Assembly (NCBI GenBank): GCA_947174615.1
Contig: CAMWJQ010000149.1
Location: forward strand, 1 to 8,704
Direction: 5' to 3'
Source of the DNA: an uncultured Lachnospiraceae bacterium
Lineage (GTDB): Bacteria; Bacillota; Clostridia; Lachnospirales; Lachnospiraceae
DNA: 8,704 nucleotides
Positions 1-6,311 of this stretch are shown piece after piece (positions within the stretch are counted from its first letter, which is position 1; the number at the start of each line of letters is the position of its first letter). The position numbers were made by a program, and so were the translations under genes. Below the pieces are notes generated by a model. That model was not told the DNA's origin. It did not search any database and saw nothing but the letters and a program-made list of their open reading frames with translations.

Positions 1-1
1 A

Positions 2-472
2 CCATATATAGATTATGTTGATTCGTGTGAAGCTTATGGCAAATTTAGGGCATTAAGGGAATTGTGGAAAGACAGGGATATTACGATTATCGAGGGTGAA
101 AAAACAAGATTTGGCGTGGGAAATGATTTGATCAGCAATGCAAGGTCTTGTGAACGGATTTTAGGTCCGGCTGTAAATGCATTTGAGAAATATGAAGAGT
201 TGCTTGCGCAGGCGCGGCAGACAGGTAAAGACAGACTGATACTGATCGCAATGGGACATACTGCTACAGTGCTTGCATATGACCTTGCACGGGAGGGATT
301 TCAGGCATTGGATATCGGGCATCTTGATATTGAATATGAGTGGTTTATAAGGAAAGCAGACAGAAAAATTGCAGTCGAGGGAAAATATGTGAACGAGGCT
401 CCGCTTGGAAGGGTTGTACCAGAAACGATTTCGGATGAAAAATATAATAGTGAGATCATAAAGGTAATCTGA
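2..472 (+). CDS. GT-D fold glycosyltransferase (DUF1792 / SP_1767 family), 5'-truncated by window edge
   Basis: The reading frame is open from base 2 to the TGA at 470-472, so the gene starts left of the window; about 156 C-terminal residues are visible. They match my memory of the GT-D (formerly DUF1792) family: a TRFGVGNDLISNA block, then RILGPAVNAFEKYEE, then GHTATVLAYDLA and the near-invariant DIGHLDIEYEWF. The family's studied member glucosylates a streptococcal serine-rich adhesin, and relatives are frequent in capsule and EPS loci. The likely role is cytoplasmic transfer of a sugar from a nucleotide donor to a growing lipid-linked glycan or a protein; donor and acceptor cannot be read from sequence. 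A TTG at 62 is an internal codon and not the start, because family-like sequence continues upstream of it. Only 16 bases separate it from the next gene, consistent with one operon. Confidence 0.88.
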   Translation, partial: PYIDYVDSCEAYGKFRALRELWKDRDITIIEGEKTRFGVGNDLISNARSCERILGPAVNAFEKYEELLAQARQTGKDRLILIAMGHTATVLAYDLAREGFQALDIGHLDIEYEWFIRKADRKIAVEGKYVNEAPLGRVVPETISDEKYNSEIIKVI

Positions 473-490
473 AGCAGGCTGCATAGAAAT

Positions 491-495
491 GAGGA
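491..495 (+). promoter_or_regulatory. Ribosome binding site choosing ATG 501
   Basis: GAGGA lies 5 bases upstream of ATG 501. The alternative ATG at 489 has only AT-rich sequence with no purine-rich Shine-Dalgarno match in range. This moves the glycosyltransferase start four codons downstream of the longest reading frame. Confidence 0.55.
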
Positions 496-500
496 TTAAG

Positions 501-1712
501 ATGATAAGTATCATTGTGCCGGTATATAATGTGGAAAAATATCTGTCCAGATGCATAGACAGTATATTAGAGCAGACGTATCATGAGCTGGAAATCATCC
601 TGGTTGATGATGGTTCCAAAGATTGTTCGGGCAGGATATGCGATGCATATGCACGGAAAGATCCGAGGATCAAAGTAGTACATAAGGAGAATGGCGGTCT
701 GGTAAACGCAAGACAGGCAGGTGTCAGTATTGCGTCAGGGGAGTATGTTGGATTTGCCGATCCGGATGACTGGATGGAGAAGGAGATGTATCAGACGTTG
801 TATAATGCAGTCGTGCAGGAAAATGCAGATGTTGTCGTGGAAGGCAAAAAGGAAGATTACGATGGGGAATGCTTTTCTGTTCTGAACTCAATTCCGACAG
901 GTTGTTACAGTACAACTGAACAGCGGAAGTATCTGCTTGGAAACATGATCAGCTGCAGTGATTTTTTCTGCCTAGGTATTCAGCCCTATTTATGGAATAA
1001 ACTTTTCCGCCGGGAACAGATCATGGAACATATAGATAAAGTGCCTCCCTTGATTCGTGTTGGTGAGGATGCAACAATTTCCTATCCAGTGCTTTCAGCG
1101 GCAAAATGTGTTGTTGTGCTTGATACGGCACATTATCATTACTGTCATCATCAGGATTCCATGATGTCCGGGTATGGCACTGTAGAACAGGAATATGATA
1201 ATGCCATCCTTTTGCATGACTTCCTGAAAAGATCATTCATGCAGCAGAGTATTTATACTGATATGGAACGGCAATTGTTAAGATACACTATAAACAATCT
1301 GCTGGCGCGTTCATATGGTAAGTTTGCAGGTGTGGATAAAGAAAGTATCCTGTTTCCTTACCCTGATATCGTGTCGGGTGATACGGTTGTAATTTATGGA
1401 GCAGGTGCATTGGGTAAGGCTGTGTATCGGTATGCAGAATCCTGTACAGGATTAAAAGTAAAGGCATTTGTGGATCAGAATGCATCATGCTATCAGAGGG
1501 CAGATGTCAATGTTGATATGCTGGAAAACGTGGTCATTGAGGATAAGGATAAGATCCTTGTCACAGTATTTAATGAAGTGGCATATCACGCGATCTGGGA
1601 GAACTTGATAAGAACAGGGATAAAATCAAGACAGATCTTTTGGTTGGATACGGAAAAACTGGAGAAATATTTTAACGAAAGCGATGTGGGATGGGATGCA
1701 GGACAAATATGA
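501..1712 (+). CDS. GT2 family glycosyltransferase with C-terminal Rossmann-like domain
   Basis: An ATG at 489 is also possible, giving 407 residues. ATG 501 is preferred because GAGGA at 491-495 sits 5 bases before it and the protein then begins MISIIVPVYN, the usual GT2 start. Numbered from the 489 ATG, the GT-A domain covers about residues 5-230. It has VDDGSKD (39-45), the metal-binding DxD region as DPDDW (91-95), WNKLFRRE (169-176) and GEDATISYP (192-200). A helical linker follows. Residues about 297-395 form a second Rossmann-like domain with VVIYGAGALGK and a putative acidic strand end, FVDQN. GT2 enzymes transfer a sugar from a nucleotide donor at the inner membrane face; no transmembrane segment is visible. 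The role of the appended domain is unknown; it may bind a nucleotide or dinucleotide. The 3' end overlaps the next gene, suggesting translational coupling. Confidence 0.9.
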   Translation: MISIIVPVYNVEKYLSRCIDSILEQTYHELEIILVDDGSKDCSGRICDAYARKDPRIKVVHKENGGLVNARQAGVSIASGEYVGFADPDDWMEKEMYQTLYNAVVQENADVVVEGKKEDYDGECFSVLNSIPTGCYSTTEQRKYLLGNMISCSDFFCLGIQPYLWNKLFRREQIMEHIDKVPPLIRVGEDATISYPVLSAAKCVVVLDTAHYHYCHHQDSMMSGYGTVEQEYDNAILLHDFLKRSFMQQSIYTDMERQLLRYTINNLLARSYGKFAGVDKESILFPYPDIVSGDTVVIYGAGALGKAVYRYAESCTGLKVKAFVDQNASCYQRADVNVDMLENVVIEDKDKILVTVFNEVAYHAIWENLIRTGIKSRQIFWLDTEKLEKYFNESDVGWDAGQI

Positions 1713-2781
1713 ATTTACATCACAAGTCTATATTTTTGGCGCTCAGTCACGCGCGAAAACACTCAAAGGGTATATACAGTATCTTTATCCGGATACGGAT
1801 ATTGTTTCATTTCTTGTAGACGACATGGAGGGGAATCGAGCAGTAGTGGACAAAATACCAGTGAAAATGCTTAACTCGATCGATGAGATAGACAGTTCAT
1901 GCGATGTGTTTATTGCAACGAAGGGGATATACCATGCCGGAATCAGGGAAAGGCTCTTGAGAAAAGGAATGCGGCGCATTATTCCGGTAACGGTTGAAAT
2001 GGATAATTATTTTCGGAATGCATATGTAAAGAAATATTATGAACAGCAGCATATAGATTTTATCAAGGTAACTGATCTGCCTGTTAGACAGCCTGATATA
2101 GTTATCTATATGGTAAAATCTATATATGATAATACATTGCAGACAGGTTATGTCCGTCCGGAATATGAGAAAGTGATTCAGGCTGGAGCAGCGTTGACGA
2201 AACAACGGTTATTTCCAGATGTGTTGACTGACTGTACAGGAGAAAATATTTCATCAAAGAATCGGCAGTACTGTGAACTGACAGCATTGTACTGGATATG
2301 GAAGAATGCAAAAGAAGAGATCGTAGGGTTGTCGCATTATAGACGGCATTTCGTTTTGCCTGACCAATGGCAGGATATTATGATCTGGAATGATATTGAT
2401 GTGATTCTTCCAGTACCGACTTTTGTTTATCCAAGCATTGGAGAAAATTACAGGGAGCGTCATGATCCGTCTGACTGGGAATATCTGATGGAATATCTCA
2501 GAGAACACAATCCGGACGATTATACAGATGCAGTGCAAGTGTTTTCAGGAAGTCTGTATCTGCCGTGTAATATGTTTGTCATGCGGAGGGAGGTACTGGA
2601 TGATCTGTGTGGATGGATGTTCCCGATCTTACACGCAGTCACATTGCACGGAGGAACGAAAGAGGATATGTATATGAACCGATATCCGGGATTTATCTCG
2701 GAACGGCTGATGACACTATATTTTTATAAGAATCGCGGCAGGTATAGAATGGTTTATGCAGATAAGAACTTTATTAATTGA
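1684..2781 (+). CDS. DUF4422 polysaccharide-biosynthesis protein with N-terminal Rossmann-like domain (putative glycosyltransferase)
   Basis: This is a two-part protein of 365 residues. Residues about 14-115 form a Rossmann-like domain: VYIFGAQSRAKTL, an acidic strand end FLVDD, and a later DVFIATKG strand. Its glycine motif is degenerate, GAQSRA instead of GAGxxG. Residues about 138-360 match DUF4422, seen as CELTALYWIWKN followed by GLSHYRRHF (215-223), DVILPVP, and NMFVMRREVLDDLCGW. DUF4422 proteins sit in capsule, LPS and EPS clusters and are regarded as glycosyltransferases; the sugar moved here cannot be inferred. The start overlaps the GT2 gene by 29 bases (ATG 1684) or 17 bases (in-frame ATG 1696); neither has a clear upstream RBS, so coupling to GT2 translation is likely. 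The stop is the TGA at 2779-2781. Confidence 0.85.
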   Translation: MWDGMQDKYEFTSQVYIFGAQSRAKTLKGYIQYLYPDTDIVSFLVDDMEGNRAVVDKIPVKMLNSIDEIDSSCDVFIATKGIYHAGIRERLLRKGMRRIIPVTVEMDNYFRNAYVKKYYEQQHIDFIKVTDLPVRQPDIVIYMVKSIYDNTLQTGYVRPEYEKVIQAGAALTKQRLFPDVLTDCTGENISSKNRQYCELTALYWIWKNAKEEIVGLSHYRRHFVLPDQWQDIMIWNDIDVILPVPTFVYPSIGENYRERHDPSDWEYLMEYLREHNPDDYTDAVQVFSGSLYLPCNMFVMRREVLDDLCGWMFPILHAVTLHGGTKEDMYMNRYPGFISERLMTLYFYKNRGRYRMVYADKNFIN

Positions 2782-2806
2782 GGTTTGAAGGAACTTTCGT
2801 AGTAAT

Positions 2807-2813
2807 AAGGAGG
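2807..2813 (+). promoter_or_regulatory. Strong ribosome binding site for GTG start at 2821
   Basis: AAGGAGG, a perfect Shine-Dalgarno match, lies 7 bases before the GTG at 2821. The first in-frame ATG (2830) would be 16 bases away, too far. The GTG is therefore the supported start of the short Rossmann protein, and its translation appears strong despite the uncommon start codon. Confidence 0.75.
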
Positions 2814-2820
2814 GCAGGCT

Positions 2821-3390
2821 GTGAATGAAATGGAAGATATAAAGAAGATCATCATATGGGGAGCTGGTACGCTGGGTACTTCAAGGTTATTATGTGACTT
2901 GCTGGAAATGAAATATATGATTTCTGCCTACTGCGATTCTGACAAGAATAAATGTGGGATAAGACTGAATGGATATATGGTAAAAAGCATTGATGAGGTA
3001 AAGGAACTGAATGACAGCGGTGAAGTTGATCTCATTGTAATCGCTGTATTAAATGCGGATACCATAGTGTCTGTCAGAAGGACAATTGAAGAAAAGATTG
3101 GAAAGAATATTAAAGTGAAGGTATACACAGAGATAAGGGATGAGCTTGAGAATTCGTACATTGCCCGGATGCAGCAGAAGATGGATTTTTCATGTTATGA
3201 GATAAATTATCCAAAGCAGTTTGATATCTGGATAAAGAATATAATGTCTGAAGTAGATTTTTGGGTCAACAGTGTTGCGAAAGAAAATTCGTACAAAGAT
3301 AAGGCATTTATTATCAACAGATTAATGCAGGCTTTGTCTGATCCAGCGGTAAATAGTGTTTTTGATAAAATGCTTATAGAAGGATGCTAG
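2821..3390 (+). CDS. Stand-alone Rossmann-like nucleotide-binding protein, possibly a truncated methyltransferase
   Basis: The protein has 189 residues. Residues about 8-105 form a Rossmann-like domain: KIIIWGAGTLG with the glycine motif at 14-19, an acidic strand end (YCDSD, 37-41), and DLIVIAVLNAD (70-80). This resembles the C-terminal domain of the GT2 protein and the N-terminal domain of the DUF4422 protein upstream. Residues about 120-189 are mostly helical, with aromatic and charged patches (FDIWIKNIMSEVDFWVN), and then the protein stops. Related two-domain proteins in polysaccharide loci, as I recall them, continue from such a helical region into a SAM-binding methyltransferase fold. 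I therefore suspect C-terminal truncation, but this is from memory and unverified. The function is unknown. It starts at a GTG with a strong RBS and lies 39 bases after the DUF4422 gene, in the same operon. Confidence 0.75.
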   Translation: MNEMEDIKKIIIWGAGTLGTSRLLCDLLEMKYMISAYCDSDKNKCGIRLNGYMVKSIDEVKELNDSGEVDLIVIAVLNADTIVSVRRTIEEKIGKNIKVKVYTEIRDELENSYIARMQQKMDFSCYEINYPKQFDIWIKNIMSEVDFWVNSVAKENSYKDKAFIINRLMQALSDPAVNSVFDKMLIEGC

Positions 3391-3401
3391 GCGGAATTGC
3401 A

Positions 3402-4508
3402 ATGAATGGATTATTAATGAATTTACTTTACCAAACAGATATTGTACAGGCAGTCAGCATGGAACTGCCATGGGGATGCTTTGAAGGAAGGACATTGTTG
3501 ATCACTGGTGCTACAGGTATGATTGCTTCAGTAATTATTGATATACTGATGTATCAAAACAAAAACGCCTTACAGAATGAACAGAAAGTACATATAATTG
3601 CAGTCAGCCGCAACGAGCAAAATGCAAGAACACGTTTTGATGCATATTGGAATGATCCCAGTTTTACATGGATTTCTCATGATATCACAACTCCACTGCC
3701 AGAGTTAGGAGACATCGACTACCTCCTCCATGCCGCCAGCAATACCCACCCACGCGCTTATGCCGCAGATCCCATCGGCACAATTACAGCCAATGTGCAG
3801 GGCACCTGTCATTTGCTAGAGTATGCTGCATCCCATCACTGTGAACGCTTTTTCTTCTTTTCTTCTGTGGAAATTTACGGCGAAAACAGAAATGATGTGG
3901 ATCAGTTTGATGAAGAATATTTAGGTTATATCAATTGCAACACCACACGCGCCGGATATTGTGAGAGCAAACGTCTCGGCGAAACACTCTGCAACGCTTT
4001 CGCATCACAAAAGGGACAGGATTTTGTGATAGGAAGGTTTTCACGCGTGTACGGACCAACGATGTCCGCAGAGGATTCCAAGGCAATTGCGCAGTTTATC
4101 AAAAGGGCTGTGGCAGGTGAGGATATCGTATTAAAGAGTGAGGGAAACCAGCTCTATTCTTATACCTATGCAGTGGACGCGGCGACAGCGGCGCTCTGTT
4201 TGTTATTACGGGGAGAAAGCGGCAGTGCGGTGAATATTGCCGACAGTGCATCTGTGATCCGGCTTAAGGACCTTGCTTCGCTTCTTGCGAATGAGGCTGG
4301 AACAAAAGTGGTTTTTGAACTGCCGGATTCTGCGGAGAAAGCAGGGTATTCCACTGCAACGAAAGCAGTATTGGACAGCAGCAGGATTGAACAGCTCGGC
4401 TGGAGGGCACTGACACCTATAAAACAGGGAGTACAAAAAACGGTACAGATCCTGAGGACATCCTTGTGTGCAGACCAAGGGCAGACTGCTCAGGAGAATT
4501 GTATGTGA
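3402..4508 (+). CDS. NAD-dependent epimerase/dehydratase (extended SDR), nucleotide-sugar modifying
   Basis: From ATG 3402 the protein has 368 residues, the usual size for extended SDR sugar-nucleotide enzymes. It shows TGATGMIA (35-42), an NAD(P)-binding GxxGxxG motif whose third Gly is Ala; HAASNT (110-115); FFSSVEIYG (152-160) with the catalytic Ser/Thr region; YCESK (186-190), the YxxxK catalytic pair; RFSRVYGP (212-219); and YSYTYAVD (252-259). Such enzymes epimerise, dehydrate, reduce or decarboxylate a nucleotide-linked sugar in the cytoplasm. The exact reaction cannot be assigned; followed by two cytidylyltransferases, a CDP-linked substrate or product is plausible. A longer frame opens at ATG 3384, but its purine-rich AGAAGG touches the start codon. 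AGGCGG at 3389-3394 is well spaced for 3402. Codon choice becomes richer in C from about 3700. Confidence 0.88.
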   Translation: MNGLLMNLLYQTDIVQAVSMELPWGCFEGRTLLITGATGMIASVIIDILMYQNKNALQNEQKVHIIAVSRNEQNARTRFDAYWNDPSFTWISHDITTPLPELGDIDYLLHAASNTHPRAYAADPIGTITANVQGTCHLLEYAASHHCERFFFFSSVEIYGENRNDVDQFDEEYLGYINCNTTRAGYCESKRLGETLCNAFASQKGQDFVIGRFSRVYGPTMSAEDSKAIAQFIKRAVAGEDIVLKSEGNQLYSYTYAVDAATAALCLLLRGESGSAVNIADSASVIRLKDLASLLANEAGTKVVFELPDSAEKAGYSTATKAVLDSSRIEQLGWRALTPIKQGVQKTVQILRTSLCADQGQTAQENCM

Positions 4509-4601
4509 AAAAGATAGGGCGCACCCATCAAAAAGATTTGAATTTAAAATATAGAAATAGCAGTAATATTTTACTATGAAAGAAAAAGGAGAGTGCACAA
4601 G
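4509..4601 (+). other. Intergenic gap inside the operon
   Basis: This 93-base AT-rich gap is the widest between genes of the polysaccharide unit. It contains the RBS for the next gene (AGGAG at 4587-4591). It also has a small inverted repeat, AGTAA-TATT-TTACT at 4562-4575, too weak to call a terminator. I see no convincing promoter: TTGAAT at 4538-4543 has no -10 box at a normal distance. Confidence 0.5.
4587..4591 (+). promoter_or_regulatory. Ribosome binding site choosing ATG 4602
   Basis: AGGAG lies 10 bases before ATG 4602 but only 1 base before the GTG at 4593 that opens the longest frame. ATG 4602 also gives MNIALILAAG, matching the start of the neighbouring paralogue (MNIALILAGG). Confidence 0.7.
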
Positions 4602-5306
4602 ATGAACATCGCCCTGATACTTGCGGCAGGTACGGACCCAACATTTAGAATGGACATCCCCAAACAGTTTGTCAATGTATATAACCGTCCTATCATTGTA
4701 TACACAATGGAAACGTTCCAGCATCATCCTGAGATTGATGCGGTCATGGTCGCGTGTCTAAAGGGCTGGGAAAATATGGTGGAGGCTTATGCAAAACAAT
4801 TTGGCATCAGCAAGTTGAAATGGGTTATAACAGGTGGAAGAACCGGGCAGGAGACTTCAAAATTCGCTGTGGACAGGCTGATGGAGGAGTGTTCGGCAGA
4901 GGATATTATCATCATTCATGATGCGATACGCCCTATGGTGTCCGACACAATTATCTCTGACAGTATCTATACCTGCAAAAAGAAAGGCATGGGCGTCGCG
5001 GCAGTGACTTCTATGGACAACGTGATGATGACTGACGACGGTGTGACAGGCAGGATTTCCATCTCGCGGTATGCATTCCGCCGCATTCAGACGCCGCAGA
5101 CATATTTTCTCGGGGAATTAAAAAAGGCACATGAGGAGGCGCTGGAAAAGGGAATCGAGCATGAGAATGACACAAACAATATCATTTCAAGACTTGGAAG
5201 AAATGTTTATTTTTCAAAAGGCTCTGACAAGAACCTGAAAATAAACACCGTGGAGGATGTCGCCATGTTCAAAGCGCTCTATGCCATGAAAAATGGAGAT
5301 ATATAG
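4602..5306 (+). CDS. IspD/TarI-like cytidylyltransferase, copy 1, with altered nucleotide-binding loop
   Basis: The protein has 234 residues, the normal length for the family. IspD-type enzymes join CTP to a phosphorylated sugar, polyol or methylerythritol to make a CDP-activated product and pyrophosphate. Landmarks are MNIALILAAG, PKQF with the conserved Lys21, GG at 78-79, IIHDAIRP (105-111) with the metal/substrate-region Asp107, RRIQTPQ (160-166), and NLKINTVED (211-219) with the conserved Lys213. The signature G-x-G-x-R loop is absent: positions 11-17 read TDPTFRM. Thr stands at 14, where the second copy and E. coli IspD have the catalytic Arg, and an Arg appears two residues later at 16. 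It may be inactive, use a shifted Arg, or have another role. Polysaccharide context favours CDP-sugar or CDP-polyol synthesis over isoprenoid synthesis. It lies 73 bases before copy 2. Confidence 0.85.
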   Translation: MNIALILAAGTDPTFRMDIPKQFVNVYNRPIIVYTMETFQHHPEIDAVMVACLKGWENMVEAYAKQFGISKLKWVITGGRTGQETSKFAVDRLMEECSAEDIIIIHDAIRPMVSDTIISDSIYTCKKKGMGVAAVTSMDNVMMTDDGVTGRISISRYAFRRIQTPQTYFLGELKKAHEEALEKGIEHENDTNNIISRLGRNVYFSKGSDKNLKINTVEDVAMFKALYAMKNGDI

Positions 5307-5366
5307 TTGTGATGAACAAATTTAAGTTCGCCGGTCTATCCAACAGGGAAATATCATGGCAAAAAA

Positions 5367-5375
5367 GAGAGAGGG
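5367..5375 (+). promoter_or_regulatory. Ribosome binding site for ATG 5380
   Basis: GAGAGAGGG lies 4 bases before ATG 5380. An in-frame ATG at 5356 with AGGGA at 5345-5349 is an alternative and would add eight residues, MAKKREGH. The family start MNIALIL and agreement with copy 1 favour 5380. Confidence 0.5.
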
Positions 5376-5379
5376 ACAT

Positions 5380-6093
5380 ATGAATATCGCATTGATTCTT
5401 GCTGGTGGAAACGGTTCGCGCACAGAGCAGTCCGTTCCAAAGCAGTTTATCAGCATATACGAAAAACCGATCATTATCTATACATTGGAAGCATTCCAGA
5501 CACACCCTAGAGTGGCTGGCATCATTGTCTCCTGCATTGACGGCTGGCATGATGTTCTCAAAGGCTACGCTTCGGCAGCAGGCATCACAAAGCTGCGCTG
5601 GATTGTCGGCGGGGGTGAGAACGGACAGTCCTCAGCGCGCAACGCACTTCTTACATTAGAAGACACCTGCAAAGAGGAGGATATCGTCATCATCCACGAC
5701 GCAGTACGCCCCATGATCTCGCAGGAGATTATCACAGACTGCATCGCAAAAGCAGAACAGTACGGCTCAGGACTCTCTGCAATTCGCTGTCAGGAGACCA
5801 TCATGCGCACAGAGGATGGAGAAAAAGGACATATCGGAATCGACCGAAATGATATTATGCGCGTTCAAACCCCACAGGCGTACCAATATGGAAAAGTGCT
5901 CTGGGCACACAAGGAGGCGCTAAAAAGGGGCATCACAAATGCAGTATATACCAACACCTTGATGATGGCGCTTGGAGAGGAGCTTCATTTTTCATGTGGC
6001 TCAAACAAAAATATTAAAATCACAACCTTGGAGGATATTGATATTTTTAAGGCACTCTATGTCACCAAAAGAGATGCGTGGCTAAAGGGATAA
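5380..6093 (+). CDS. IspD/TarI-like cytidylyltransferase, copy 2, canonical loop
   Basis: The protein has 237 residues from ATG 5380, or 245 from ATG 5356. It keeps the IspD catalytic set: LAGGNGSR with Arg14, PKQF with Lys21, GGG at 77-79, IIHDAVRP with Asp107, DRNDIMRVQTPQ (155-166) and NIKITTLED with Lys213. The acidic TD[DE]A stretch usual in IspD near residue 190 reads YTNT here, suggesting a substrate other than methylerythritol phosphate. The predicted reaction is CTP plus a phosphorylated sugar or polyol to CDP-product plus pyrophosphate, in the cytoplasm. A gapless hand alignment with copy 1 gives roughly 104 identical positions over 234, about 45%, spread along the length except for the loop at 11-20. 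It is the last gene of the operon, 47 bases before the terminator hairpin. Copy 2 uses many C-ending codons. Confidence 0.9.
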   Translation: MNIALILAGGNGSRTEQSVPKQFISIYEKPIIIYTLEAFQTHPRVAGIIVSCIDGWHDVLKGYASAAGITKLRWIVGGGENGQSSARNALLTLEDTCKEEDIVIIHDAVRPMISQEIITDCIAKAEQYGSGLSAIRCQETIMRTEDGEKGHIGIDRNDIMRVQTPQAYQYGKVLWAHKEALKRGITNAVYTNTLMMALGEELHFSCGSNKNIKITTLEDIDIFKALYVTKRDAWLKG

Positions 6094-6140
6094 CTTCGTT
6101 TCAGCTGTTCTTGTCACAAGTAATTTTTGAACAGTTCCTT

Positions 6141-6186
6141 ACACTGTACAGACAACGTTCAATGCGTGTCGCGTGCAGTGTTTTTT
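6141..6186 (+). terminator. Intrinsic terminator of the polysaccharide operon
   Basis: ACACTGTAC (6141-6149) pairs with GTGCAGTGT (6173-6181), nine pairs with one G-T wobble. An inner stem of GACA and CG with one bulged A (6151-6157) pairs with CGTGTC (6165-6170) around a 7-base loop. Six T residues (6181-6186) follow directly. The hairpin begins 47 bases after the stop of the second cytidylyltransferase. Confidence 0.85.
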
Positions 6187-6233
6187 GAGTGCAGTCATAT
6201 TCGATAGTATCTTTTAATGATTTGCAGTACTTA

Positions 6234-6262
6234 TTGACCAAAAACATGGAATCGCGTAGAAT
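6234..6262 (+). promoter_or_regulatory. Sigma-A-type promoter for the ATPase gene
   Basis: The -35 box TTGACC (6234-6239) is five of six to consensus. A 17-base spacer follows, then the -10 box TAGAAT (6257-6262), also five of six. Transcription should begin near 6269, giving a leader of about 43 bases. It lies just downstream of the operon terminator, so the ATPase gene looks independently transcribed. Confidence 0.75.
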
Positions 6263-6271
6263 ATTAAACAG

Positions 6272-6282
6272 TAATACTATTA
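6272..6282. repeat. Small palindrome in the ATPase leader, possible operator
   Basis: TAATACTATTA is a perfect 5+1+5 palindrome starting a few bases after the predicted transcription start. Its core ATACTAT is the reverse complement of ATAGTAT inside the palindrome GATAGTATC at 6203-6211. The two centres are 70 bases apart and flank the promoter. AT-rich short palindromes arise by chance, so a regulatory role is only a possibility. Confidence 0.25.
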
Positions 6283-6299
6283 GTTCTACATAAAACAAC

Positions 6300-6304
6300 G
6301 GAGG
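6300..6304 (+). promoter_or_regulatory. Ribosome binding site of the ATPase gene
   Basis: GGAGG lies 7 bases before ATG 6312, an ideal spacing, and fixes the start of the ATPase. Confidence 0.8.
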
Positions 6305-6311
6305 ATGCAGC

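Larger units (their letters stand above)
6094..6311 (+). other. Intergenic region between operon end and ATPase gene
   Basis: These 218 bases hold no credible gene. In order: an inverted repeat (6103-6110 with 6129-6136, CTGTTC/GAACAG core), the operon terminator (6141-6186), a 9-base palindrome GATAGTATC (6203-6211), a promoter (6234-6262), a second palindrome TAATACTATTA (6272-6282), and the ATPase RBS (6300-6304). Confidence 0.7.

Noticed and set aside
62..472. TTG at 62 as the start of the first gene
   Set aside because: The frame is open to the left edge with plausible protein sequence and no RBS precedes the TTG, so the gene is truncated by the window.
3384..3401. ATG 3384 as the SDR start
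   Set aside because: Its purine-rich AGAAGG (3378-3383) directly touches the start codon, which is too close; ATG 3402 has AGGCGG at a normal spacing.
4562..4575. AGTAA-TATT-TTACT hairpin between the SDR and first cytidylyltransferase
   Set aside because: Only five A/T-rich pairs and no T-run after it; not a credible terminator or riboswitch.
4593..4601. GTG 4593 as the start of the first cytidylyltransferase
   Set aside because: The RBS is only one base upstream, and the paralogue begins at the residue matching ATG 4602.
4602..4670. Loop divergence in copy 1 as a compensated frameshift
   Set aside because: Reading the region in the other frames does not restore the G-x-G-x-R-M loop cleanly, and the spacing to PKQF is unchanged, so substitution is the simpler explanation.
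4206..4727. Minus-strand 173-residue reading frame
   Set aside because: It lies antisense to the SDR and cytidylyltransferase genes, which have clear family motifs; its Cys/His-rich composition is typical of a shadow frame.
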